The notes under the pieces are model-generated. The model was given only the letters and a program-made list of their open reading frames with translations. It was not told the origin of the DNA and ran no database searches. A stretch of DNA of 64,000 bases from Botryosphaeria dothidea. Taxonomy: Eukaryota > Ascomycota > Dothideomycetes > Botryosphaeriales > Botryosphaeriaceae. Position numbers and translations under genes: made by a program. The DNA lies in assembly GCA_011503125.2 (NCBI GenBank), contig WWBZ02000002.1, forward strand, positions 682,001 through 746,000, in the 5' to 3' direction. Below are positions 11,601-22,993 of the stretch, in pieces. Within the stretch, counting starts at the first letter, position 1. Every line of letters starts with the position of its first letter.

Positions 11601-11970
11601 ACGATCAACTGCCGTGCAAGAGCCGACTTTGGTGGTACTGTCGTTGCCTCTCGCAATCCGTCCCTTTTCGAGGTCACCTTCGCCGAATTCGATAACGCTT
11701 TGCTGTCGTGCGCATTAACGCCGCAATCTTACAGGATAGCAATTCTCCGAGACGCCCGGCTGTGCCACACGGCTACGAGTAACCGAGTTCCTGTTCCTTT
11801 CTGGAATCCTACGGGGCTACACGGAGAAAATAAAATAAAGAGTAGCAGATAAAGTGACAGCCGTCGCCCGCCTCTGCCACACCCTTCTCTCGCTACCGAA
11901 CTTCTATCAAGCCAATCCCCAAGTTGTGGGGAAAAGTTCAGGGTCTACCGTTTTACAACCGCTCGCCACA
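8695..11970. other. 3.3-kb gene-poor region
   Basis: No recognisable gene. It contains the promoters of the receptor-like gene (left) and the tyrosinase (right). Frames of up to 205 residues occur on both strands around 9.8-10.7 kb, overlapping each other, rich in Pro, Arg and Ala, with no domain I know and no convincing exon chain; I treat them as chance ORFs in GC-rich DNA. A short poly-A tract lies near 9448-9458. Confidence 0.4.
11827..11916 (+). promoter_or_regulatory. Candidate core promoter of the tyrosinase gene
   Basis: An A/T-rich AAAATAAAATAAAG tract (11827-11840) and a CCAAT box (11912-11916) lie 55-145 nt before the start codon. The motifs are common in fungal promoters; no transcription start can be fixed from sequence. 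Confidence 0.3.
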
Positions 11971-13391
11971 ATGCGCTTCGAAAGCATTCTCTCCACCGCG
12001 GCGCTTTTGGGCGCAGCCAGTGGCGCCGCCATTGAGAAGAAAGCTGCCTCGACCTTCTCCCTTCTTAAGTCCGACAAGCTTGCGGCGCAGGGTCTCGCAA
12101 ACCTGGGGAGCTACGTCAAAGCCAATGGCTACTTCGACGATAGCTGTACTCTCGAGAACGTGGCCGTCAGGAGAGAATGGTAATTAACCTTCAACATCAA
12201 ATCAAACCGTTGCTGACCTCCGATATAGGGGCAATCTAACCGCCACGGAAAAGAAGGAATACATCGCCGCAGTCCAATGTATCTCAACCAAAGCATCCAT
12301 CACACCCAAGGAGAAATGTCCTGGATGTGTTTCCAGATACGATGACTTCGTGGCCACTCACATCAACCAAACATTGACTATTCATGGCACCGTGAGTGAA
12401 ATAGTTACAGACTTTGAATGAGGACTTTCACTGAACTCCATCTTCCCAGGGTAACTTCCTCTCTTGGCATAGATACTTGTGAGTGTAGAACCCAGAAAGT
12501 CAAGTGGAAGGACTCATACTGATTTCTCCATTATAGTACTTGGACCTACGAGCAAGCGCTGCGCGACGAATGCGGCTACACCGGCTACCAGCCGTACTGG
12601 AACTGGCCGAAATACTCGGACGACCCACGCAAGTCTCCCATCTTCGACGGCAGCGAGACTTCGATGAGCGGTGACGGGGCATACCAGGAACACTCCCCTG
12701 TCTACGTGCCTAGCTCCGCTCTTCCCTATGTCACAATCCCGCAAGCGCAGGGTGGCGGCTGCGTGAAGTCTGGTCCATTCACGAACTTCACCGTGCGCCT
12801 TGGCCCCGTATCGCCCGCCTTTGAGAACCTAACCGCCAACCCACAAGCTGATGGTCTTGGACTCAACGAGCGCTGCCTGCGCCGCGACATCAACCCCTGG
12901 GTGTCTTCGCAGTGGACGAATGACCTGAACACCTCGTCCCTCATTACCTCGTACACCGATGTCTCGACCTTCCAGACCATGATGCAAGGAGACTTCCCCA
13001 ACGGCTTCCTCGGCGTCCACACAGGCGGACACATGACTCTGAACGCTGATCCTGCCGGGGATCTCTTTGCGTCTCCTGGTGACCCAGTACGTTTAAGACA
13101 TCCACTGAAACTCATTCTCCTCCCTGCCCGTGAACTTAATACTGACGTTGAACCATTCAGTCATTCTTTCTTCACCACGCCCAAATTGACCGTGTCTGGT
13201 GGACATGGCAGAACCTTGACGTCGCCGCCCGCACCTTCTCTGTTGGCGGCACCATCACCCTAAACAACTCTCCACCCAGCCGCAATACCACGCTGGACGA
13301 CGTCCTCGACCTGCAATACACTGGTGGGTCCATCATCATCCGTGACGCGATGAGCACCGTTGCAGGACCCTTCTGCTACGTCTACATATAG
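11971..13391 (+). CDS. Secreted tyrosinase (type 3 copper monooxygenase)
   Basis: Oxidises phenols to quinones using a binuclear copper centre. Exons 11971-12179, 12229-12391, 12450-12478, 12537-13086 and 13161-13391 give about 393 residues. A signal peptide (hydrophobic run ending ASGA) precedes the mature chain. Copper site A: His residues in ATHINQTLTIHGTGNFLSWH, with the usual WHRYF reached across two introns. Copper site B: GVHTGGHMTL followed by SFFLHHAQIDRVWW, whose first His pair is completed by the last exon. The length fits the short secreted fungal tyrosinases that lack the long C-terminal inhibitory domain of the mushroom enzyme. The tiny third exon (29 nt) carries copper ligand residues, so any splicing error there would inactivate the enzyme. 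It may act in melanin formation or phenolic detoxification; its neighbours give no clue. Confidence 0.92.
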
Positions 13392-14587
13392 ACAATGACA
13401 TGGCAGCGTGGGGACAGACGGAGAGAAAGCATTGTTTAGATCCCTTTCCATGTGCATATTCAGCGAGATACAATTTTTTAAATGCCAGCGAAACGCGCAA
13501 AAATAAACCACAATTCACATCAAAAGAAAAACACTTTCATGCCTCATGGCTCTTGGTGCCATTGGCTTCTCCAGTGATCTCCGTTCACGCATTCGTCGTC
13601 GCCGCATTAAGCTTAACAAATCGCCCGCCGTACGAGCCGCGGTCCCGCCATCGAAGCCGCACCTTCTCACAGCCACCCACCCACCCGTCCACCCTCGCTG
13701 CACTCATCCAAAAAGCCCCACTGCCGAACCCGACCTCGGCAACTCGTTATCGGCGTCACTCTCACCAACACGCCCGCACGAACCACCGACCGACACAATC
13801 GCCCCCCCAAACGCGCGACCATCGTCCCGGACACGCCTCCTCGTAACATTGAAATCGGGCACCACTACCTCAGTATCCTCCATCGTCAAGGCTAGCACCG
13901 TATCCCAAGACGACGGCGCGATGGGCGATCTCGCCAAGGAATGTCGACACGGGTTCTCGAAGATCTACCTCGTGCACACGCACGGCAACGCATGAACGAA
14001 AAATCCTTCTCAGATCCGCCGCGATCGGCAGATGGGCGGCAAGTGTGTCGCGCATTGCCGTACGAACCCCAAGGCGAGGAAAACGCCATTTTCCCGGATC
14101 TTCCAAAAAGTTAAAATAGCGTAAGTGTGTGGTCGGGACGGGTTAGCTAGTCAGGGGTTCGTATGAAACTCCCGGTGGGATGTGGTGAAGAAAGATAGAG
14201 AGATATGCTTAAATCTTGGCCCCGACACAATGGGTCGTGGTGTTCTTGTGACTTTGAAGAAAACGTAATCACAGATGACGTGACTCGCCTTGAGCATTTA
14301 GAACTTAAAGAGTACAGTTGTACACAAAACAGGGAAGAAGCGCAACAATTTTGGTCTTGAGACCTAATCCTCCTTTTTTTTGTCTGATACTAATATTTTC
14401 TCTTGGGTCAAAAAGGAAACCTGCTTATGCTAACTACGCAAGAGCGGGGATGTAAAAACAATTCAGTAACCCGAAGTACTGCTCAAAAAACGCCACCAAT
14501 GATAACCATCATTCCTTGGTTGTCTGGTTCCATAACCATAAAGCCGCCCGAAGGCTTAGTCAGACCTTGCGACATCGCTCAACACAT
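13392..14587. other. Convergent intergenic region, no gene seen
   Basis: Lies between the tyrosinase and GHITM stop codons. The middle, 13550-14000, is C-rich on the plus strand and has long but unrecognisable frames on both strands (149 residues plus, 78 minus). The last 400 nt are AT-richer and fit the GHITM 3' untranslated region. Confidence 0.35.
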
Positions 14588-15724
14588 CTACTTCCTCCTC
14601 TGCTGCATGCCCAGGATCTGGACCATGCGGATGAAGATGTTGATGAAGTCGAGCTCCAGGCTGATGGCCTCGTTGACGGCATCACGCTTCATCAGACCGC
14701 GCTCGGAAAGACGAGCGTGGTGCAGAACCTTCTGGACGTCATATAGAGTGAAACCACCGAAAACGGCGAGACCGCCGTAGAGCCAGATGTTCTCAGTCCA
14801 CATGAGGGTGCGGGTGGCGGTGACGGGCAGGACCATGGGAGCGAGGCCAGAGAGGGCGACGATGGCAACACCAGCGAGAAGGGGACCACCGAGGTAGAGG
14901 TACTTCTCCTGCTTAGCCGTGGCACCGACGAAAGCGATAGAGCCCATCATTCCGATAGTGTAGAGACCGGCGCGAGCGAGGAGGGCGGGCTGCATAAAGA
15001 AGAGTGGGGAGAGCAAAGCAGCCTGGGTCAGGTTGAAGGCACCCCACAATGCGTACTTCTGAGCGTAGCTGCATTCTGGTTAGAATGGAAAGACGACCTT
15101 GAGGGGATCAGGTAGACTTACTTGTCCGGGGGAGTAGCCATGCAGCCCCACATCGTGCCAATGGATCCAACGAGACCAACGCCAAAGACCAGCCAAGGGT
15201 TTGCAGACATGAGCCTGAAGCTCCATCCATTACCGTGGAGAGTGCGCGCGGCAAGACCGATGATACCGATGCCGAGACCAGTGTGCATGAAAGTGTCGTT
15301 CAAGTAGCTACGCTCATGGGGCGGCATGCCACCATCCTCGCGGGTTTCACGGTTGAAGATACTGCGATGGGTGTTAGCCTCGGGTCGTTCTGTCTGCCAC
15401 TGTATTGAAAGATGCTCACAGGTTAATGGCCAGAAGAGTGCCTCCGAAGATACCGGCGCCATAGAGCAAGCGCTGCCTAAATTCGGGATTCGCGATTGTG
15501 GAGGTCTGTTGCGAGTAGTTGCGGCGGAAAGCTGCACGGAAGGTGTTGCGGAACGCATTAGGAGATTGGCTGAGGGTGGGCGCCGTCGTTTTCGCGGTGA
15601 AGAAACTCTGAGGCGACGATTTGAGCGGCGTGTTGTGGAATGCGCGGATCGTGGATGAAGAAGCCTTGGGGGCCTGCTTCAGAGCGGACGCGATGGCGAA
15701 GGGTCGCCGAAGCATGAACGCCAT
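14588..15724 (-). CDS. Mitochondrial Bax-inhibitor-1 family protein (GHITM/MICS1-like)
   Basis: Inner mitochondrial membrane protein; the animal relative GHITM helps keep cristae organised and has been linked to cation transport. Exons 15724-15420, 15361-15122 and 15068-14588 give about 341 residues. I chose the ATG at 15724 (MAFMLRRP) because upstream codons in the frame contain no ATG. The N-terminus is rich in Arg, Ser and Ala without acids until about residue 70, a typical mitochondrial presequence. About seven hydrophobic helices follow, including GLGIGIIGLAARTL, PWLVFGVGLVGSIGTMWG, AGLYTIGMMGSIAFVGA and WLYGGLAVFGGFTLYDVQK. The closing AISLELDFINIFIRMVQILG with conserved acidic residues is the BI-1 family signature. 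The family assignment is firm; the exact function in fungi is less so. Confidence 0.9.
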
Positions 15725-16417
15725 GTTGGGCGGTGCGTTCGGGCAGACGATTGTGATGTTGCGGCTGTTCTGTGAGGAGAGAGGAGACGAGCGACAGAGG
15801 CGCAAAGTCAAGCTTCAAAGTGACGTCGGGGATAAGATCACGTGAAGCTAGCACGGACCAAATAAGCGACGGACTTGCCCTTAACTCCAGCCGCCGAATC
15901 TCATCGAAACGCCGTTGTCATGATTGGACGTCCCTACAACCTTCCATTGAGTCAAGTCACCATTCATCGTTTCGAGAACGACATTCAAGCTCACAGATTA
16001 AACTTTTATCTAAGTATGGATGTTCGCATTGATTCATGCAACTGCACCTAAATACAATCTATACGCCCACCTAACAAACCCTCCAGTAAAAGAAAAAGCA
16101 GGGGTAAAAATCGAAACACCGTAAAGCTCCAGGTCGCCCCTTCCATGCAGAGTTTCCAAATAGCCAGCAAGCAAGCGAGCCTCCAGTGACAAGAAGAGAA
16201 GTACAAAGCGGATTAAAGAAGTAAAAGGAACATGTGTGCGGAGTAAAAGTGTCTGTGTATTGGGTATTCGTCCATCGGGGTAGCGTCAAAAAGTGGACAA
16301 GGAGATTCGTGTCCCAAATGCTGCCTCCTGTCCTCCGTCGTCGTAAGACATAGAAACCGTTCGTGAAAAGAAAAGAAAGATAAAATACGTGAAAAGATCC
16401 AGTCCCTATCAACATAC
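15725..16417. other. Spacer between IQGAP 3' end and GHITM start
   Basis: Holds the GHITM promoter and the IQGAP 3' untranslated region. No gene, RNA or repeat recognised; the frames present lie across low-complexity AT-rich DNA. Confidence 0.4.
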
Positions 16418-19400
16418 TCAAGATCCTCCATCCCTGTAAAACTTCTTGAACACCAGGTGCAAGAGCAGATTAACATTAAGCTTGAGCGTGCCTTGAGCTC
16501 CCCCATCTTCACCGCCAAAAAGGTTGATGAATTGCTTGTTCTCAAATTGGGCCTGCAAGAGATCATCGAGCGGCACCATGGCGCTTGCGCCTGGGATCAT
16601 CATGCTACCAACTGAGCCCTCGATGTGGAAAATTCCAACCTCATCGCTGGAGATGGTGATGTTGGTCTTTTCCCATCCACGGTCCCTGTCGGTGTAGCCT
16701 CGCCACTCGACCAGAACGCCCTTCTCGCCAAGGGCACGGGCTGAGTACTTGAACGAACCGAACTTGGGGACTTGGCCTCGCTTCTGGAGCTCACGCTCGT
16801 GATTGTACTGCTTTGTGAAGGGTAGAAGGAATCGCTTCTTTCCCTTCTTGCTCTGAAGCGTGACCATAGCCTGCTCAATATAGTCGTTGTACGATTTGAG
16901 CTGACTGTCGAGCCAACCAGATTTTGAGTCGAGGGCAGAAAGCGTAGCCTTGACGTTCTCCATTTCACGACTGCGCTGGATACGACGGCGGTGCTTGGTG
17001 CGGATGTCGATAGCAATATCGTTCAGCAGGTCCTGGTACTTGTTGTTACGGGTGAGGCGACCAGCTTGCTCCAGAGTCAAGATGTTTTCTAGGGCACAGC
17101 GCTTGAGTTCAGTGTAGGTAAGGGAAGCAATGTCGATGAGAGGAGAAGCAGTATCCGTGTAAGCGGAGCGCTTCCTGACGTTGTGCGGAGCTAATTCCTC
17201 GTGAATAAGAGCCGCCCAGCGATCCTCATCGTCATCGGAAATCGGCTTGACCATGATGCTCAAGAGGTCGGGACCAGTTTGGATTCGAATGATGTACAGA
17301 ACGCAGCGCTTAGTCTCCATGTACAGAGCCTTGATCGGTGCATCGGGTTCTGTTGAAGGTTAGCACGACGACAGTTGTTTAATTAGAAGAGATCATCATA
17401 CCTTCAACTTCGTGGAATTTCGGGTTGAGTGTGAGACTGATCTCAGTCGCGTTCACACTAGCAAGTTCATGCTCATTGCCTTTGGCGCTGCCCAGCTCCC
17501 GCAGAAGCTCACGCAGCGGAATGTCTTCCTGTGCAACGCAGATGCAAGGGAGATCGTTGGCAACGACTTGATGGATAGCAAAGATGTCCGAGAGCTTGAT
17601 GTAAAGTGTAGGCTTCTGAGTGTTGTAGAGATCGTTGAACTCGTCAATATCGAACTGTGTCTCAGCAGGACGAATAGTGATGACTGAGAGAGAGGGATCA
17701 GTACAGCTGTAACTTTACATTTAAGATAGGCAGAGTTGGGACTCAGGGACTTACGATTTGTCCAAATTTCTTCGAGCCGGCCAATAGCTTCAGTGATGTA
17801 ACTATTTAATGGCTGAAGATACACGTTGTCACCGCCGAATTGTCTTCCAGCTGCGACCTGCCCGACCACCTTCGAGACCTCTCCGAGATTTCTCTTCTGC
17901 AATGGAGAAAGGCCACGGTCAATAACTCCCCAGGTTTCAGGTTGTACAAGCGCTGGCTGCAGATAGGTCTTCCACAACCAGTGGCCAACGATTTGGAGGA
18001 TGTATTGTTGGTCTTCATAAGGAAATTTCGCGCACAAGGCCTCAAATTGCTGCTTAGAAACGAAGCGCATACCATAAGGCATCTTCTGGAGGGAATCCTC
18101 CATGCTGGCGAAGAATTGATCTGCAATGTCGCGCAAGTCCTGAAGATGGCGAATGAATGTTTCTCGCGTTTCAGGATCACGGATCGCTTCTTCGCGGGGC
18201 ACGTCAGGCATTCTCCTGCTCCGCTGGCCGGTCCTAAGTTCCTCATTGTTGATTGCCGACCGGTAAATCTGCAAAGGATCACTCTCCAAATCGAGAGCCT
18301 CGTTCTCCATGATGTACTCCTTGATCAAAGGACCGAGCAGATCTCTCAAGAATTTCCGATCGCGGGGGGTGCGGACGTAGTTGGCCAGAACTTTGCTCCA
18401 GAAGAAGTTGCCACGAAGGTAGTCCTGGACCGAGCCACAGATGTCGACTTCCTCTCGGATGGATCTGGCGATCAACTTTAGGAGATAATACTCTTCTCTT
18501 CTCTTCTGAGCAAACCCAAAAACACCCATGATAAGCAGTTCAACCCGCTTGCTCTCTTTCTCGGCGATACCTTGCTCACGCAGCTTCTTGAACAATCGAG
18601 CAAGATATTGAGGCTGAGTCTGCAGAATGAAGAAGAACTCTTGATAATGTTCTAGCTTCTTCCTTGAGTTCTTGTTCAAAGCTCTGAGGTCGAAAGGATC
18701 CTTCGATGCCAGTTCTTTATTGGTGAGGAGGTTTCCAACATGACCACCAAAATGCCTCTGGTGCTTGACAACCTCGTCGAGAGTGATCTTGTTCTTCACC
18801 AGGAGCGCAATCTTGATGTCTAGCTGATCAATGTACTGCTCGGCCATCTCGTTTTGACGGATGTGCTGGACGACAGTCTTTCTCAGGCGTTCGAATTCTA
18901 AAACATGTTAGTACGGTTACTTGAGATTCAAGCGGGCCATTGCACTTACCAATCTCTTCATCAAAATCAATATCGCTGTCGTTGAGCAAGTGGACGAAGT
19001 TCTTGACGGTGCTGACTGGCGGGTTCTTTCCGCTGGTGAGGCTTTTGTAGGCTTCTCCTTGCTGGCGTCCACGGACGAAACTTTGGACTTTGATGACCTT
19101 TTCCATATTCTCCCGGTAGAACTTCTGCTTCTCTGCGAATCGAGTCCGGATTATCTTCCCACGCGCAAAGGACTGGAGCTCGCAGATGGCTTCTTCTTCT
19201 GGCTCGAGGGCCATGAAGAGGTTGCCAATCTTCGCTCGAGCCAGCAGTCCCCGAGCAAAGCTCTGCAACTGAACCACTTGCTCTTCCGTCTCGCTGAGAG
19301 CACAAAGAATGTCGTAGGTATCCATTCGGGCAGAAAAGCCACGTACGGCAGATTGGAACTCTATTATGCTTGGCGTTGCCGTCTTGAGAGCCTTGAGGTC

Positions 19401-21920
19401 TGCGTTGTACTTTCTGCGGAAGAGATTGCCTCTGATTGCTGATTGCAGGTCCAGGACGGTCTCTTCTTGCTCTGCCAATGCAGTCAGCGTGTCTGCAACT
19501 TCTCCCCTTGCTTTGGCACCGCGGGCAGCAGATTGAAGCTCAGTGATCTCGGCTATGCACGCGGCAAGTCTTCCGCGTAGCTCTTTCAATGAACTTCTAA
19601 CGGCATTACCACGAGCGGCAGCCTGCAAATCTGTCCAATGAGCTTGCTTACTTGACAAGTCATCTACCAGCTGAGAAGTCTGGGCCCTGGCTTTTGCGCC
19701 GCGAATGGCCCCTTGCAGCATGGTAAAAACAGACTCCTGCTGACGGAGATGGTTCTGTTCCGCGCGCTGGGCTTTGCGGATCATCATGCCCCGAGCAAGA
19801 GCTTGAAGCACCTCGACCTGATTTCCAGCTTCTTGAGCAGCAGTCCACTGATCATCGACCTTCCTTCGGAGGAGTGCGCCGCGGATAGCGGATTGGAATT
19901 CCAGAATCCCTAGCTCGGCATCCTGGAGATCTGCCAGCTGGTCGCCAAGATGGTGACGCAGAAGTGCTCCTCGTATCGCAGCTTGAAGGCCCTTCACTCC
20001 CGCAGCTGCTTCCTGGGTAGCTTCGTATTGGTCTCCGACATCTCGACGTTTCAAGGCTCCCCTGATGGCAGCTTGGAACATTCTAATCCCAGGTTCATGT
20101 CGTTGAGTTTTTGTCTTGATGTGCTGCACTTCTGCACGTGCTTTTCTTGCACGCACAAGGCTCTGCAGAGCCACAACTTCCTTTTGCTTGTGGTGCCAGT
20201 ATTGTTGCCTGCTTCGCTGGCGCGAGCGTACGATGTAACCGCGGCTTGCGCTCTGTAGGTTGACTGCAAACTTCCACATGTCCATCTTGTACTCGGAAAT
20301 CTGCCTGGAGAAGTCGCCCCTGATTCGAGACTGCAGATCAACCAGCCAGTCTTCGTTATCCCAGAGGGCCTGCATGATATCTCCAAGGCGAACACGCTCC
20401 ATAGCTCCTCTGATCTGAGCCTGCAGATCCACAAAGATATGTTCGTTTTCAGCAAGCTCCCTCTCGATGCGCTCTTCCTCGGTCTCCACTGGCTCTGGTT
20501 CGGGCTCTGGCTCTGGCTCGCCAAAGTTGGCGCTCATGCCCGAGAAGTTAGGCATGCTAACGCCAGATTTATCAAGACCCTTCTGCATCTCCTCCAATTC
20601 ATGATGTTCGAATTGGAGCTGACCGACCAAGTTGCCAATACGGAAGTCGACAATTCCTTTACGATAAAGAAGCCAGGATAATGCATGAATGCAGTAGATG
20701 ACCTTGGGAATGTTCTTCTTCTCATAAAGGTCGACAAGCTCGAAGCGAAATAATTCGGGGAGCTCTACGTCTTGTAAGAGTCTGAAGAATAATGCAATAT
20801 TGTCGGAGTGGCGGAATTGCAGTTTTGGATGCCGGAATATCCTGAGTGGCCTGTCGGGATTCAAGGCCTGCACAATCTCTGCCAACGTGACACCATCTCG
20901 CAAGGCCTCCTCGAGCGCGACGATTGGCGGAATAGGCTTTTCGATGATATCCTCTATCCACTCTTTTGCTTCACCAATGTGACAAAGATATTCATATGCC
21001 TGCAAGAATTGTCTTTGCTGGTCCATCCAAGTTCTTGTAGCCCAGCCAGACTGAACCTTTTTACCGCGTGTGGACATGCCCCGTTGCAGCCTACGTCGTC
21101 CATGCATACCGACGACCTCCTCTTCGGGTGACTTAATGGTGAATTCGTCATCAGGGTTGACTCCAAATTTTGACAGGGTCCTCAACTGCGCTGTGGACGA
21201 CTTCTCCAGACCCTTAAGATCAGGGTCTTCAAATTGAGGGGCGAAATGGACAGACTTCGGGCGTTCTCGTGCCGGTGCGCGCACTGAATCTGACCTCGAT
21301 AAAGCCAGAGAATACTGTTTTGTAGGAGAGACGGATCCGTCCATTCCACCGGTCGGAGACCCTGTGCTGCTAAGCTGAGGAGCGTTGAAAGGATCCAAGC
21401 TTTGCGATCTGCCATGCATACGCGGAGGGGTGGTATCCAGCTGCGGCGGAGAGCCTGGAGGTAACAAGGCTGGGGACCTAGTTTGCTTGCGCGGAGGGGT
21501 TGTGTCTAAAGCGGGAGGGGAAGAGCTGGCGGGCGCGTAGCTCTTGGATCGGGTATGGGTCGGAGGATGAGACGGCTTTTCTGGGGATGACGGCGGACTG
21601 ACAGGAGCCTGCGGTAATGGCCGTAACTTGGATCGCATCGATAGGTAGGTACCAGCAGGGTTGTGTCCGAACGGATCGTCGTTAGTTGCGGTGGCCGTGC
21701 TTTCGCTCATGCCGCGCCTGTGGCTCTTCAAGACGCTGCGGAAATCGGTCACGCCATTACCGTTGGAGGAAACAGTACTCGTCCGGCTAGGAACGTCATT
21801 GGAAGAGTAGCCGGACGAGGCATTTGAGGCGGTAGACGCATGGCGCAGCGGACTGGGAGAGGCCGCCTGATGTGTCAAAGTGGAGCGCGGGCGCGATGGG
21901 GAGTAGGAGGAGTAGGACAT
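16418..21920 (-). CDS. IQGAP-type scaffold protein (Rng2/Iqg1-like)
   Basis: Cytokinetic ring scaffold that links actin, calmodulin/myosin light chains and small GTPases at the septum. Four exons, 21920-18950, 18897-17755, 17683-17402 and 17349-16418, give about 1775 residues. Residues 1-250 are a Ser/Pro-rich, probably disordered head with repeated LDTTPPR segments. A calponin-homology domain spans about 305-420 (WMDQQRQFLQAYEYLCHIGE onward). About 490-955 carry at least 16 IQ motifs of the form LQxxxRGxxxR. The second exon holds the RasGAP-related domain (HFGGHVGNLLTN, YGMRFVSKQQFEALC), which in IQGAPs binds GTPases without stimulating hydrolysis. The last exon holds the RasGAP C-terminal domain (YNDYIEQAMVTLQSKKGKKR). 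No WW domain is seen, as usual in fungi. It shares its upstream region with IMP dehydrogenase. Confidence 0.97.
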
Positions 21921-22993
21921 GGCGGTCGTTTCAGTCGTAAGTCGTGATCATCACAGGTGCTCGTTGCACAGCTGCTGGCCTCGAAAGCGGCCTCGAAGAA
22001 ACAGGTGACTGGCGGCGGTGGCCTGGAGGGCGGTAAGATTGCAGTGCAGGTGCCTGGATTCGGTGTGCCCGCTGCAGGACGTGGCAAGGCCAAGCAGTGC
22101 TTCGAAGGTGCGAAGGTCACCGCTTGAGGTGGAGGGTATCGTGAGGATGAGATTGGGAGTGGGCGCAAAAGAAGAAGCAACGACAAAAGCAAGTTGTTTG
22201 GCGGGCAACTGGTGTGTTTACGTGTGGTCCGTGCGCTCGTGGTCAAGCGGGCAACCACCTGGGCGACCGACAGCGATCCCAGGCTACCTAGCGCCGTCGT
22301 GCAACGGCTTATCCCCGCGCGCTGCGAACTTCCAGCATGCAGGTCGGGCTCGCAGCCTTCAGTGTGGTGCTAGTTACTCTGTTGCTGCATCGGACGAGCA
22401 CCGCTGGTCATTGCACGCACAGGACGCTGCCTGCTGCTCGCACTGGGGGATCGACGAGCTTGTCACGCTGAGCGGTGAGAGAGCACACTTGTATGACGCC
22501 AGACGCGTGGGCGCGTCGCTCGCTAGCGCGCACCCGCTGGCCGCACCTATTGGGCTCTCTCGTACTCGCGCCGGCTTCCCACCGTTTTCTGCCGCGCTCT
22601 CTCGAGTGCGCGCTGGTTCCCCTCTCCGAGATCCGTTATTCCTAAGAAAGAGGCAAACCACCCGGGAAAAGAGAAAATGAAAAATGAAAAGCACGACAGC
22701 GCGCTACAAAGCCGCAGTCGGAGCATCCGTGCGTGCAATTGGCCGAGAGCCGTTGCAAGATCAGGTCCTTATCGATAGCGTGCGGGACGGTGGCGCCGAG
22801 CCTCCGGTCTCTCGCCGCCCTCAAATTTCTCGCGCAGCGCGCTCCTCCCAAAAGTTTTCTTCTTGGGAAAACTCCCCGGCGTCAGCCTGACCTTGAGTAT
22901 TGTTACACTTCTTGCGCCAGCTGTCGTCCGTTTCTAATTCTACCGTATACCCAATTTCTACACCACTAAACTCCCCTCCTTCTTTCGCCCAAA
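21921..22993. promoter_or_regulatory. Shared upstream region of IQGAP and IMP dehydrogenase
   Basis: A 1.07-kb divergent promoter region. The IMPDH side is CT-rich just before the start (22965-22990), as in many highly expressed fungal genes, with the start context CCCAAAATGCC. The stretch 22240-22640 is GC-rich with an overlapping frame on each strand that I judge non-coding. No paired regulatory motif stands out. Confidence 0.5.
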
